Positions 42,606 through 51,633 of a stretch of DNA of 64,000 nt are shown here, one piece after another (positions within the stretch are counted from its first letter, which is position 1; every line of letters starts with the position of its first letter). The position numbers and the translations under genes are program-made. The DNA is taken from NCBI GenBank assembly GCA_000716465.1, contig JNWL01000001.1, positions 372,001-436,000 of the forward strand. The letters run 5' to 3'. Under the pieces are notes generated by a model. It made no database searches. It was given only the letters and a program-made list of their open reading frames with translations, and was not told where the DNA came from. Origin of the DNA: Streptomyces bikiniensis. GTDB lineage: Bacteria > Actinomycetota > Actinomycetes > Streptomycetales > Streptomycetaceae.

Positions 42606-43712
42606 CTAGTTCCAGGCCTCCGTCACCGCGCGGCGCGCCCCCTCCAGGTCCACCGCGCGGCCCGTCTCGCCGAGCGCCGCGCCCAGTGCCGCGAGCGAGG
42701 ACTGGACGGCCCCCGGGGTCGCGTCCACCCCGTAGTGGTTGACCCGGATCATCTCCCCGGACAGCGCGCCGCCGCCCGCGATCAGCGGCAGCGACGGGTC
42801 GGCCGCCAGCGCCTTCGCCACCAGCTCGGCGGCGTTCACGTCCGCCGGGGTGCGCAGCGTCGTCGCCACCGGGGCCGCGTCCCTCGCCTCGTACACGTAC
42901 GGCTCCAGACCGCCGCCCAGCGCGAGCGCGCCCGCGCGGGTCGCGGCCGCCGCCGAGGCGTGCCGCGCCATGAGCGCGTCCAGGCCTTCCGCCTCGATCC
43001 GCTCCACACAGGCCTCCAGGGCCAGCATCTCCAGCTGCGCCGGGGCGTGCAGGAGCGTCCTGCGGCCGCCGTCGATCCAGCGCTCCTTCCAGTCCAGGAG
43101 CGAGAGGTACGAGCGGCGCGGCGCGGCCGGGTTGGCGGCGAACCGCTCCCAGGCCCGCGCGCTCACCGACACCGCGGACACGCCCGCCGGGCCGCCCATC
43201 GCCTTCTGCGCGCCGATGATGCACATGTCCACGCCCCACGCGTCCGGCAGCACCGGCTCCGCGCCGATCGACGCCACCGCGTCCAGGTAGAACAGCGCGC
43301 CGTGGGCCCGGACGACCTCGCCGATCTCCGCGACCGGGTTGGTGTTGCCCGTCGCCGCCTCCGCGTGCACCAGGGACACGAAGTCGATCTCCGGGTGCTC
43401 GGCGAGCGCCCGCTCCACCTGCTCCGCCGTCACCGCCGTGTGGAAGGGGACCTCCAGGTCGACCACGGTCGCCCCGCAGTCCCGCAGCCAGTTCCCGAAG
43501 GTCTGCCCGTACGGGCCGGTGACCACGTTCAGCGCGGTCGAACCGGCCCGCGCCCCGCTCCGGATGCACCCTTCGAGCGGCAGCAGGGCCTCGCCCTGCG
43601 TGATCACCACGTCCTGCTCCGTGGAGAGCAGCGCGGCCACCCGCCGCTCGATCGACGCGAAGTGCGCGGCGGTCAGCGGGGCCAGGTCCAGGAGCGGGTG
43701 CGTCACGGTCAC
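42606..43712 (-). CDS. Class V aminotransferase (serine-pyruvate/alanine-glyoxylate type)
   Basis: A 368-residue PLP enzyme of the alanine-glyoxylate aminotransferase family. N-terminal [25 protein letters not shown], the Gly-rich [14 protein letters not shown], the PLP Asp in [13 protein letters not shown] and the Schiff-base lysine in [12 protein letters not shown] (about 188-199) are all present, as is C-terminal [14 protein letters not shown]. Homologues act on pyridoxamine, phosphonates or amino acids, so the substrate is open. GTG at 43712. It diverges from the amidohydrolase gene and converges on the Old Yellow Enzyme gene. Confidence 0.88.
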   Translation of the reverse strand: MTVTHPLLDLAPLTAAHFASIERRVAALLSTEQDVVITQGEALLPLEGCIRSGARAGSTALNVVTGPYGQTFGNWLRDCGATVVDLEVPFHTAVTAEQVERALAEHPEIDFVSLVHAEAATGNTNPVAEIGEVVRAHGALFYLDAVASIGAEPVLPDAWGVDMCIIGAQKAMGGPAGVSAVSVSARAWERFAANPAAPRRSYLSLLDWKERWIDGGRRTLLHAPAQLEMLALEACVERIEAEGLDALMARHASAAAATRAGALALGGGLEPYVYEARDAAPVATTLRTPADVNAAELVAKALAADPSLPLIAGGGALSGEMIRVNHYGVDATPGAVQSSLAALGAALGETGRAVDLEGARRAVTEAWN

Positions 43713-43792
43713 GGTGGTGCCTTCTCGGGTCGGTGGTACGGCCGTGGCCAGCGTACGCCCACCCCTCCGGCGCGCCCTCGTACAGTGCAGGC

Positions 43793-44878
43793 ATGAGCGA
43801 TCACGAGGTGTTGCACGTGCAGGGGCGGGTGCTCGTCGGCCCGGAGGACGTCCGGGACGAACTCTGGTGCGTGGACGGGCGGATCACCTTCGAACGCCCC
43901 CCGGGGGAGGCCCTGACGGTGACGGGCTGGGCCCTGCCCGGACTCGTCGACGCCCACTGCCACGTCGGCCTCGACCGGCACGGGCCCGTCGACGCCGGCA
44001 CCGCCGAGAAACAGGCCCTCACCGACCGGGACGCCGGGACCCTGCTCATCCGCGACGCGGGCTCGCCCTCCGACACCCGCTGGATCGACGACCGCGAGGA
44101 CCTGCCGAAGGTCATCCGCGCGGGGCGGCACATCGCCCGCACCCGCCGCTACATCCGCAACTACGCCCACGAGATCGAGCCCGCCGACCTCGTCGCGTAC
44201 GTCGGCCGGGAGGCCCGCCGGGGCGACGGCTGGGTCAAGCTCGTCGGTGACTGGATCGACCGCGAGGCCGGCGACCTCACCGCCTGCTGGCCGCGCCCCG
44301 AGGTGGAGGCGGCCATCGCGGAGGCGCACCGGCTCGGCGCCCGGGTCACCGCCCACTGCTTCGCGGAGGACTCGCTCCGGGACCTGGTCGAGGCGGGCAT
44401 CGACTGCATCGAGCACGCCACCGGCCTCACCGAGGACACCATCCCGCTCTTCGCGGAGCGGGGCGTCGCCATCGTCCCGACCCTGGTCAACATCGCGACC
44501 TTCCCGCACCTCGCGGACGGCGGCCAGGAGAAGTTCCCCCGCTGGTCGGCCCACATGCGACGGCTGCACGCGCGGCGGTACGACACGGTCCGCGCCGCCT
44601 ACGACGCGGGCGTCCCGGTCTTCGTCGGCACCGACGCGGGCGGCTCCCTCGCCCACGGCCTGGTCGCGGAGGAGGTCCAGGAGCTGACCCGGGCCGGCAT
44701 CCCGGCGATTGACGCCCTCTCGGCCACCACCTGGAGGGCCAGGGACTGGCTGGGCCGCCCCGCCCTGGAGGAGGGCGCCCCCGCCGACCTCGTCGTCTAC
44801 GACGAGGACCCGCGCGCGGACGTCCGCGTCCTGACGGCGCCCCGCCGGATCGTCGTCAACGGGCGGATCACGGGCTGA
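43793..44878 (+). CDS. Metal-dependent amidohydrolase (imidazolonepropionase-like)
   Basis: A 361-residue amidohydrolase-superfamily enzyme. The metal-binding HXH is His55-X-His57 ([11 protein letters not shown]), further ligands are in [28 protein letters not shown], and the catalytic Asp is in [14 protein letters not shown]. The C-terminal beta-sandwich end [21 protein letters not shown] is complete. The substrate is probably a cyclic amide or dipeptide; it cannot be named. ATG at 43793; divergent from the aminotransferase. Confidence 0.92.
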   Translation: MSDHEVLHVQGRVLVGPEDVRDELWCVDGRITFERPPGEALTVTGWALPGLVDAHCHVGLDRHGPVDAGTAEKQALTDRDAGTLLIRDAGSPSDTRWIDDREDLPKVIRAGRHIARTRRYIRNYAHEIEPADLVAYVGREARRGDGWVKLVGDWIDREAGDLTACWPRPEVEAAIAEAHRLGARVTAHCFAEDSLRDLVEAGIDCIEHATGLTEDTIPLFAERGVAIVPTLVNIATFPHLADGGQEKFPRWSAHMRRLHARRYDTVRAAYDAGVPVFVGTDAGGSLAHGLVAEEVQELTRAGIPAIDALSATTWRARDWLGRPALEEGAPADLVVYDEDPRADVRVLTAPRRIVVNGRITG

Positions 44879-45007
44879 CCGGCGGGCGGCCCGGGGACGG
44901 CGGGCGGCCCGAGGATCAGCCGGCCCGCCAGCCCGCCGGCCCGCCAGCGAGCTAGCCAGTCGGCCAGCCCGCCAGTCAGCCGGCCAGCCGGTCGGCGGGT
45001 CAGCCGG
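44879..45007. other. Convergent intergenic region rich in GCCGGC/GCCCGCC inverted repeats
   Basis: The 129 nt between convergent amidohydrolase and acyltransferase genes consist of degenerate CCAGCCCGCC/CCGGCCAGC repeats able to form hairpins with the GGGCGGCC stretch at 44884-44910. It is a probable bidirectional transcription end. Confidence 0.5.
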
Positions 45008-45568
45008 TCAACGGGACAGGAACGCGAGCCGGGCCCGCTTCTCCGGCAGGAAGACCTCCGGCAGGTCCACCTCCGGCAGCACGACCTCCGGGCCCAGCTC
45101 GAAACCGATCCGCACCATGCGGGCGACGGCCTTCTCGTTGTCGGCGTCCGGCTCGACCACGACCCGCGTGCGGTCCTTCAGCGTGAACGCGATCAGCGCG
45201 GTGACGAGCCTGCCGGTGAAGCCCGGCTCCGGGGACGCGCTCGGCGCGATGAGGAAGTGCACGCCGATGTCCCCGGGCAGCACCTCGTAGCACTCGCTCA
45301 CCCGGTCGGCCCCGGGGTCGTACGTCTGGAGCAGGGCGACGGGCTCGTCGTCCCTGCTGACCAGGTAGCCGTGGTGGGTGGTGAGCGAGTCCAGGTGCGC
45401 GTAGACCTCCCGGACCTGCTCGACGGTGGTCCCGGTCATGCCCCAGAAGCGGGACCGCTCCGCGTTGACCCAGGCGTGCAGGAGCGGGGCGTCCCGGTCC
45501 GGGTCGACGGGCCTGATGGTGACGGTGCCGAAGCCCTCGACGGTCTGGACGTGAACGGCGGTGGTCAT
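45008..45568 (-). CDS. Siderophore-type GNAT N-acyltransferase (MbtK/IucB-like)
   Basis: A 186-residue acyltransferase of the acetyltransferase_8 group found in siderophore clusters (alcaligin, aerobactin, mycobactin). FGTVTIRPVDPDRDAPLLHAWVNAERSRFWGM is the hallmark beginning, GDIGVHFLIAPSASPEPGFTGRLVTALIAFTL is the CoA-binding core, and VVVEPDADNEKAVARMVRIGFE follows. It probably acylates the hydroxylamine of an N-hydroxy diamine. The ATG overlaps the acylase stop (ATGA), so the two are made together under the iron box at 47971. No siderophore synthetase lies in the window, so it may act in trans. Confidence 0.9.
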   Translation of the reverse strand: MTTAVHVQTVEGFGTVTIRPVDPDRDAPLLHAWVNAERSRFWGMTGTTVEQVREVYAHLDSLTTHHGYLVSRDDEPVALLQTYDPGADRVSECYEVLPGDIGVHFLIAPSASPEPGFTGRLVTALIAFTLKDRTRVVVEPDADNEKAVARMVRIGFELGPEVVLPEVDLPEVFLPEKRARLAFLSR

Positions 45569-47934
45569 CCCTGCTCCTTGGTGAGGTACTGCCAGTCGGT
45601 GGTGACGGGGGCGAGCTCGCCCCGCAGCCACAGGGGGAGTTGGTCCTGGTGGTGGGGGTCGCCGGGCACGCCGGACGCACCGAACGGGACGATCCAGCCG
45701 CTGCGTTCGCGGTCGGCCAGGTCCCAGACGTACCGGGCGGCGGAGGCGCGCGCGCTGCGGTCGGTCCAGCCGGGCACGCTGGACGTGGAGAGCACGCAGT
45801 CGTGGTCCCCGGCGAGCCCCGGCCACCGCGCGTCGTCGGGGTCGGGCAGCGCCTGCCAGGGCGCGAGCCGGTGGGTGGCGCCCCAGGCGGCCGGCGGCTC
45901 CCCGGCCGCGACCTCCTCCAGGGCCTCGCGCACGATCCGGTCGACGTCCCCGGCGGGCACCGGCCCGGCCGTGAGCAGGGTCTCCAGGGCGAAGGCCACG
46001 CGCGGCCCGAGGGCCAGCCAGGGCCGGAACACCTCGGGGTACGGGGCGGGTTCGCGCAGCGCCGCGAAGGCCTCGTGCCCGGCGAGGCGGCGGACGACCG
46101 CGCCCCGGACGGCCGCGTACAGACCGGCGCCGGTGCTCTCCGCGTCCATGCGCCGGTCCCAGGCGAGCAGCCGCCCCCGTACGGCCGAGGCGGCGGGGGA
46201 GAGGCCCGCCTCCGCGCGCCCGACCGCCGCGAGGAGGCGGGCCGCCGAGGGGTTGTCGGTGTCCCGGTGGACGGCGGTGACGGCCTCCGGGGTCCAGTCG
46301 GCCGAGGCGCCGAGCAGCGCGTCGATCCGGTCCGCCCGGTGCGGCGGGGCGAACTCGACGCCCAGCGGCGCGGCCAGGCCCCGGGCGTTGGCCATCACGG
46401 CGTGGCCCCGGACCTCGGCGCGGGGCAGCGGGGCGGGTGCGTCCGCCCAGGCGTGCGCCGGATCCCAGGCGGGCACGGTACGCAGGGAGTTGAGCCGGTC
46501 CCGTACGGGGACGTGGCCGGCGACCCGGTGCAGCAGCCCGCCCCGGGTGTCGGCCGCCTGGACCACGTTCACCGGCTCGACCCAGCCGTCGAGCGCCGCG
46601 TCCACGTCCCCGACGGTCCGGGCGCGCAGCAGCGCGGGCAGCACCCCGAAACCGAGCTCCCCGGTGACCCGGGGCGGATGGCGCAGGGCGAGCACCTCCC
46701 AGCCGCCCCCCTCGCCGGGGCGACCGTCCTCCGGGGCGCCGCCGACCGGGCCGTCCCCCAGGGCCCCGGCCGCCGGACCGCCCGCCGGACCGTCCAACGG
46801 CGCACCCGCCGCCGGGCTGTCGCCCGCCGTCCGGGCGTCCGCGGGGGCGTCGTCGACCGGGATGCCGTCTGCCGGGGCTCCCGCCTCGGGGGTGCCGTTC
46901 ACCGGGGTGCCGTTCACCGGGGTTCCGGTCCCGGGGGCGCCGCCGACCGGCGCTCCGGTCTCCGAGGCGCCGCCGGGCCGTCGTTCGCCGTCCGCCCCTC
47001 CGGCCGCCGGCTCCTCCTCCACGCCGGCGATCACCGGCCCCCGGTCCGTCTCGATCACCTCGATCACGACCGGCTCCCCGCCCGCGACCTCGATCGTCTC
47101 CGGGTGGGTGGTGGCCGGGCGCCAGCCCTCGGGGCCGAGGGCCTCCACGCCTCCGTCGGGCAGCCGCCGCAGCCGCTCCCGGTACACGTCCTGGTAGTCC
47201 GCCATCGCGTTGGTGATCGCCCAGGCCACCGGCCCGGTGTGGCCGAAGTGCGCGAGGCCGGGGACGCCCGGCACGGCGAGGCCGACCACGTCGTACGCGG
47301 GGCAGGCGAGCCGGATCTGCTGGTAGACGCCCGGCGCCTCGATGAACCGGTGCGGGTCGCCGGCCACCAGGGCCGCCCCGCTCGCGGTCCGCTCGCCCGC
47401 GACCACCCAGCCGTTGGAGCCCGCGGTGCCCGGCCCGTCCGTCGCGAACAGCTCCGTCCACTCCTCGCCGAGCCGGCGCGCGACCTCCTCCCGCCACAGC
47501 TTGGTGGGGAAGCCCGCGAAGAGGATGTGGGTCGAGAGCCAGACGGCGAGCGGTGTCCACGGCTCCCAGCGGCCGGGCGCGAGACCGGTCTCCGCGAACT
47601 CGGGCGCGCGCCGGGCCCCCTCCGCCAGACCGTCGTTGACCCCGTCCACGTACGCGCGTACCCACGCGGCCGTCGGCGCGTCCGTGCGCTCCAGGCGGGC
47701 GAAGCAGAGACGGGCGGTGTCCGCGAGCCGGACCCGCCGGGCGAAGACGTCCCAGCCGAGCTCGGCGGCGCCGAGGAACGCGGCCGTGGTGCCCTGGGCC
47801 CGGTGCCGCTCCACCTCCAGCTGCCAGGCGCGGTCACGGGCGGTGACCCGCCCCTGGGCGAAGGCGAGTTCGTCCGGGTCCCCGGCCCGCAGATGCGGAA
47901 CGCCCCAGGCGTCCCGGTAGACCTCGATGCTCAC
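45565..47934 (-). CDS. Penicillin acylase family Ntn-hydrolase with low-complexity insertion
   Basis: A 789-residue N-terminal-nucleophile amidase. Residues 1-150 form the alpha chain and the autoprocessing nucleophile is Ser173 (GTAGSNGWVVAG), with WAITNAMADYQDVY and HRDTDNPSAA as further family motifs. The Gly/Pro/Ala-rich segment at about 306-411 (nt 46702-47019) has no counterpart in normal acylases. The GTG at 47934 has GGGACGGGAG upstream; the ATG at 47964 would lie only 6 bp from an iron box and has no site. There is no signal peptide, so unlike classical penicillin acylases it should be cytosolic. Coupled to the siderophore acyltransferase; an acyl-siderophore processing role is a hypothesis. 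Confidence 0.85.
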   Translation of the reverse strand: MSIEVYRDAWGVPHLRAGDPDELAFAQGRVTARDRAWQLEVERHRAQGTTAAFLGAAELGWDVFARRVRLADTARLCFARLERTDAPTAAWVRAYVDGVNDGLAEGARRAPEFAETGLAPGRWEPWTPLAVWLSTHILFAGFPTKLWREEVARRLGEEWTELFATDGPGTAGSNGWVVAGERTASGAALVAGDPHRFIEAPGVYQQIRLACPAYDVVGLAVPGVPGLAHFGHTGPVAWAITNAMADYQDVYRERLRRLPDGGVEALGPEGWRPATTHPETIEVAGGEPVVIEVIETDRGPVIAGVEEEPAAGGADGERRPGGASETGAPVGGAPGTGTPVNGTPVNGTPEAGAPADGIPVDDAPADARTAGDSPAAGAPLDGPAGGPAAGALGDGPVGGAPEDGRPGEGGGWEVLALRHPPRVTGELGFGVLPALLRARTVGDVDAALDGWVEPVNVVQAADTRGGLLHRVAGHVPVRDRLNSLRTVPAWDPAHAWADAPAPLPRAEVRGHAVMANARGLAAPLGVEFAPPHRADRIDALLGASADWTPEAVTAVHRDTDNPSAARLLAAVGRAEAGLSPAASAVRGRLLAWDRRMDAESTGAGLYAAVRGAVVRRLAGHEAFAALREPAPYPEVFRPWLALGPRVAFALETLLTAGPVPAGDVDRIVREALEEVAAGEPPAAWGATHRLAPWQALPDPDDARWPGLAGDHDCVLSTSSVPGWTDRSARASAARYVWDLADRERSGWIVPFGASGVPGDPHHQDQLPLWLRGELAPVTTDWQYLTKEQG

Positions 47935-47970
47935 GGAGAAATTCTCCCGTCCCTGCTTTTCCATGAAATC

Positions 47971-47989
47971 TTAGGTTAGGCTGACCTAA
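47971..47989. promoter_or_regulatory. Iron box (DmdR1/DtxR-type operator)
   Basis: TTAGGTTAGGCTGACCTAA, palindromic except for one pair, almost identical to the DmdR1 iron-box consensus. It lies 37 bp from the acylase GTG and 36 bp from the SIP GTG, so one site probably controls both divergent genes. Confidence 0.85.
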
Positions 47990-48024
47990 ATTAATCTACA
48001 GTAATCACCGGGGAGGGGATCACG

Positions 48025-48744
48025 GTGGGTCATGGCTGGCAGGGCGCCGTCCTCAAGTTGATGCGCGGCAAGGACTTCACGTTCACCGTGACGGGGGCCG
48101 AGCAGGTCACCGAGGACTACCGGCGGGTGCACTTCACGGACGGCGGCCTCCTCGCCGCCGCCGGGGTCCACCCGACGATGTGGGTCCGCGTCTGGTTCGA
48201 CGACGGCGGCAAGCCGCACCAGCGCGCCTACACCCTCGTCGACCCGGACGCGGAGGCCGGCACCTTCAGCCTGGAGTTCGCCCTCCACGAGGGCGTCGCG
48301 AGCCGCTGGGCCCGGGAGTGCGCCCCGGGCGACACCGTGGAGGCCACCCTCCAGGGCACCGGCTTCGAGGCCCCCGCCCCGCTGCCCGAGCGGCTGCTGC
48401 TGGTCGGTGACACGGCCTCCCTGCCCGCGATCAACTCGCTGCTCGACGCCTTCCCGGACCTCCCGGCCACCGTCTGGTTCGAGACGCAGCACGCCTCCGA
48501 CGCCGAACTGCCGTTCCGGGTCGACCCCGAGCGGCACGACCTGCGCCGGGTGCCGCGCGAGAAGGGCGGCGCCGAGCTCGTCGCCCGCGTGAAGGCCGAG
48601 TTGCCCGCGCTCGCCGGCACCGCCCCGTACATCTGGATCGCCTGCGACACCACGACCACCCGCACCCTCGGCACGTACGCGCGCAAGGAGCTCGGGCTGC
48701 CCAAGGAGCGCGTCCACGCCCTCGGGTACTGGCGCGACAGCTGA
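48025..48744 (+). CDS. Siderophore-interacting protein (ferric-siderophore reductase)
   Basis: A 239-residue FAD-binding reductase of the SIP/ViuB family, which reduces ferric siderophores in the cytosol to release Fe(II). The FAD-binding N-terminal half has RRVHFTDGG and PHQRAYTLVDPD (the RxYT-type motif binding flavin). The C-terminal half has LLLVGDTASLPAINSLL and APYIWIACDTTTTRTL, with the typical ending VHALGYWRDS. The GTG at 48025 has GGGGAGGGG upstream. Divergent from the acylase-acyltransferase pair across a shared iron box. Confidence 0.95.
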   Translation: MGHGWQGAVLKLMRGKDFTFTVTGAEQVTEDYRRVHFTDGGLLAAAGVHPTMWVRVWFDDGGKPHQRAYTLVDPDAEAGTFSLEFALHEGVASRWARECAPGDTVEATLQGTGFEAPAPLPERLLLVGDTASLPAINSLLDAFPDLPATVWFETQHASDAELPFRVDPERHDLRRVPREKGGAELVARVKAELPALAGTAPYIWIACDTTTTRTLGTYARKELGLPKERVHALGYWRDS

Positions 48745-49062
48745 ACGCGCCGGATTGACGATCCGTTACCCGGGAGCGGAACCGGTCGTTCACACCCCTG
48801 CCCGCCCGCCGCTCGCCGTCCTCGCTCACGCCCGCACCCGCCCCTTCGTACGAAACACGCGGGACGAGCGAGAACGGTTGTGGCCAAAAGAATCGAAAAT
48901 GAACACGGAAACCCCCCTTTGGAGTGAACTGGCGCCAGGTGACCGCCGGTTCACTCTCCGTGCGTAAAGATTCCGGTGTCCCGAGTCGCCGGACCGCGCC
49001 GAGCCACCGTCCCCGTGGTGAGCGGCCGGCGACGCCATGTCTCCTGTGGGGGTTCCACCACC
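48745..49062. other. Non-coding gap upstream of the LAETG protein
   Basis: 318 nt between the SIP gene and the surface-protein gene on the same strand. It is less GC-rich around 48880-48975, where a promoter is likely, but no firm -35/-10 pair, operator or RNA element could be assigned. Confidence 0.4.
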
Positions 49063-50040
49063 TTGAACAGCAACACCTTCCGCATGCCCGTACGCCGTTC
49101 CGCGGCCGCCGCGGCCGCCGCCCTGGTCGCCGGCCCGGTGCTCCTCGCGGCCCCCGCGGCGCACGCCACGGGCGGCGAAGGGCGCGCCACCGCCGTCGTC
49201 CTGCGGGCCGGCCTCGACGTCTCCCTCCTCGACAAGACGGTGAGCGTGCCGGTCCGGGCCTCCCTCAACGAGGTCCAGGCACCGAAGAGCGAGAACGAGA
49301 CCGCGCTCTCCGTGAAGGTGCAGGGGGCCGAGAACGGCAAGCCGGTCGACATCCTCAAGGCCGACGTCGCCACCTCCGAGGCCACCGTCGACGAGGAGAG
49401 GGCCGAGGGGCACGTCAACCTCGTCAAGGCGCGCGTGCACGTCCCCGGCCTCCCGCTGCTCTCCCTCATCGAGGTCGAGAAGGTCACCTCCAAGGCGCTG
49501 TGCGAGGTGGGGAGGCAGCCGGTCGCCGAGTCCGATGTCCTCGGGCACGTCACCGTCCTCGGCAAGAAGACGACCCTCTCCGCCGGCGGCCGGACCCAGG
49601 TCACCGTGCCGAAGGTCGGCGAGGTCACCCTGGACCTCTCCCGTACCTCCACGACCTCCCGCACCGCCGCGGCGACCGCCCTCGAACTCAAGGTGAAGGT
49701 CAACCCGCTGGACCTGGGCGTCGCCAAGGTCGACGGCACCGTGACCCTCGCCGAGGCGACCTGCGAGACGCCCGAGGGCGCGAAGCCGACCGAGAAGCCG
49801 ACCGAGAAGCCCACCGAGAAGCCCACCGACCGGCCCTCCGAGCAGCCGGAGCCCTCCGCCGAGCCGAGCGACGACGGCGGCCTCACCACCAACAACGGCG
49901 GCGGCACCCCCACCCGGAACCTCGCCGAGACCGGCGGCAGCTCCACCACCCCGTACCTCGCGGCCGGGGCGCTCGCCCTCGTCGTGGCGGGCGGCGGCGC
50001 GCTCGCGCTGACCCGTTCGCGCGCCCGCGCGCGCGGCTGA
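49063..50040 (+). CDS. LAETG-anchored cell-surface protein (class E sortase substrate)
   Basis: A 325-residue secreted, cell-wall-anchored protein. The signal peptide (MPVRRSAAAAAAALVAGPVLLAAPAAHA, counted from an internal ATG) is followed by a 200-residue beta-rich domain with no catalytic motifs. Then come a Lys-Pro-Thr-Glu repeat stalk (12-bp DNA repeats), the sorting signal LAETG at 287-291, a hydrophobic helix and an Arg-rich tail. LAXTG is the recognition motif of class E sortases in Streptomyces. The TTG at 49063 has GTGGGGG upstream and is preferred; the ATG at 49084 has none. Confidence 0.88.
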   Translation: MNSNTFRMPVRRSAAAAAAALVAGPVLLAAPAAHATGGEGRATAVVLRAGLDVSLLDKTVSVPVRASLNEVQAPKSENETALSVKVQGAENGKPVDILKADVATSEATVDEERAEGHVNLVKARVHVPGLPLLSLIEVEKVTSKALCEVGRQPVAESDVLGHVTVLGKKTTLSAGGRTQVTVPKVGEVTLDLSRTSTTSRTAAATALELKVKVNPLDLGVAKVDGTVTLAEATCETPEGAKPTEKPTEKPTEKPTDRPSEQPEPSAEPSDDGGLTTNNGGGTPTRNLAETGGSSTTPYLAAGALALVVAGGGALALTRSRARARG

Positions 50041-50103
50041 CGGCCCGAGGGGGAAGCGCCGGGGGGCGCGGGGGAAGGAAGACGGCGGGGGCCCGGGGGG
50101 GGG

Positions 50104-51591
50104 GAGCACGAAGGGACCCTCGGCCCCCGCCACGGTCCGCACCTCGTCGAACTCCGCGAGCCCGGCGAGCAGATGGGCCCGCTCCACCCCGATCCGGTGC
50201 GCCGCGTGCTCGGCCTCCGCGAGCGCCGCCCGCGACATGCAGGCCTCCGCCGCCACCAGCGCGGGCGACGACACCGGCCACAGCGGCTGCCCCCGCTCCA
50301 GCTCCGCGATCGTCGCCGGGGCGGCCAGCGCGTACCCGATCCGCAGCCCGGCCAGGCCCCAGGTCTTGGTGAGGCTCCGCAGCACCACGAGCCCCGGCAC
50401 GTCCGTCCGCCCGGCAAGCGACTCCCGCTCGCCCGGCACCGCGTCCATGAAGGCCTCGTCCACCACCAGGGTCCGCCCCGGGCGGGCCAGCGCGGCGATC
50501 GAGGCGGCGGGGTGCAGCACGGAGGTCGGATTGGTGGGGTTCCCGATCACCACCAGGTCCGCGTCCTCCGGGACCGCCGCCGGGTCCAGCCGGAAGCCGT
50601 CCTCCTCGCGCAGCAGCACCCGGTCCACCGCGTGCCCGGCGTCGCGCAGCGCCGCCTCCGGCTCGGTGAACTGCGGGTGCACCACCACCGGCCGCCGTGC
50701 CGGCAGCGCCCGCGCGAGCAGCACGAAGGCCTCCGCCGCGCCGGCCGTGAGCAGCACCCGGTTCGGGGGCAGGTCGTGCCGCTCGGCGACCGCGGCCCGC
50801 GCGACCCGGTCGTCGGGGTAGGCGGCGAGGCCGGTCAGGGAGTCGGCGATGCGTCTGCGCAGCCACTCCGGTGGGGTGTCCGTCCGGACGTTGACCGCGA
50901 GGTCGATGAGCTTGTCGTCCCTGACCTCGGCGTCACCGTGGTGGCGAAGGTCGTGGGCGTCGGTATGCGTGTGCATGTCCATGGCCGCCGTCGTGTGGGG
51001 GGTGGGGATGGTGGGGGGTGAGCCAGGCTCGCCAGCGATGTACCCGTGAGCTCGGGGCAACAACCGTGCGCCCGGGGCGTCTTCGTGCGACCGAACCGGG
51101 ACGGAAGCGGCGAGAGCGCACGTTACGCGCCGGGTTTTCCGCTTCGGTACGAGCAGCACGGCCCGCGCACGTGCCACGGACGCCTCCGGTTCGCCCGCGT
51201 CCGCGCCCGCGCCCGTGCCCCAGTCCACGCACGTGCCCGGGACCACGCCCGCGCCCGGGACCACGCCCGCGCCCGCGCCCGGCGCGTGCACCGCCCCCGG
51301 CTCCGTACCCGCCGCCAGCAAGGCCGCCGCCTCCGCCACCGATGCCGTGCCCGTCGCGGCCAGCGGCAGGGCCGACGGATGCGGTACGGACACGGCCGCC
51401 AGCTCCTCGGCCGCGAACCCCCGTACCGGCACGCCGAGTACGGCCGCGGCCCCCGCGATCCCCGGCTCCGCCGCCCGCGCGTCGAGGGTGCCGAGGGACC
51501 GGACGGCCGTACGGGAAAGGCCCGCCTCCCGCAGCACCGCGTCCACGAGGGCCAGCACCTCGTCCACCGGGACGCCCGACCGGGCCCCCAC
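50104..51591 (-). pseudogene. CobE (CbiG C-terminal) fused in frame to a 3'-truncated CobC-like aminotransferase
   Basis: Two cobalamin proteins share one open frame. CobE/CbiG_C-like: VGARSGVPVDEVLALVDAVLREAGL with GTLDARAAEPGI and LLVPKRKTRRVTCALA (51591 to about 51090). Then, with no stop, an Rv2231c/CobC-like PLP protein begins at MDMHTHTDAH (ATG 50982) with LLTAGAAEAFVLLARALP, VIGNPTNPTSVLHP and the PLP-lysine motif RSLTKTWGLAGLRIGYA. After GPFVL (50104) the reading enters a G10/C10 run and the usual C-terminal about 65 residues are missing; the frame then runs on without a stop across the opposite-strand LAETG gene. The CobE start is uncertain. Assembly error in the homopolymer or true deletion. 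Confidence 0.7.
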
Positions 51592-51633
51592 ACCGAGGTG
51601 CGCGGACGCCGCCCCATCCGATACCAAAGCCCC

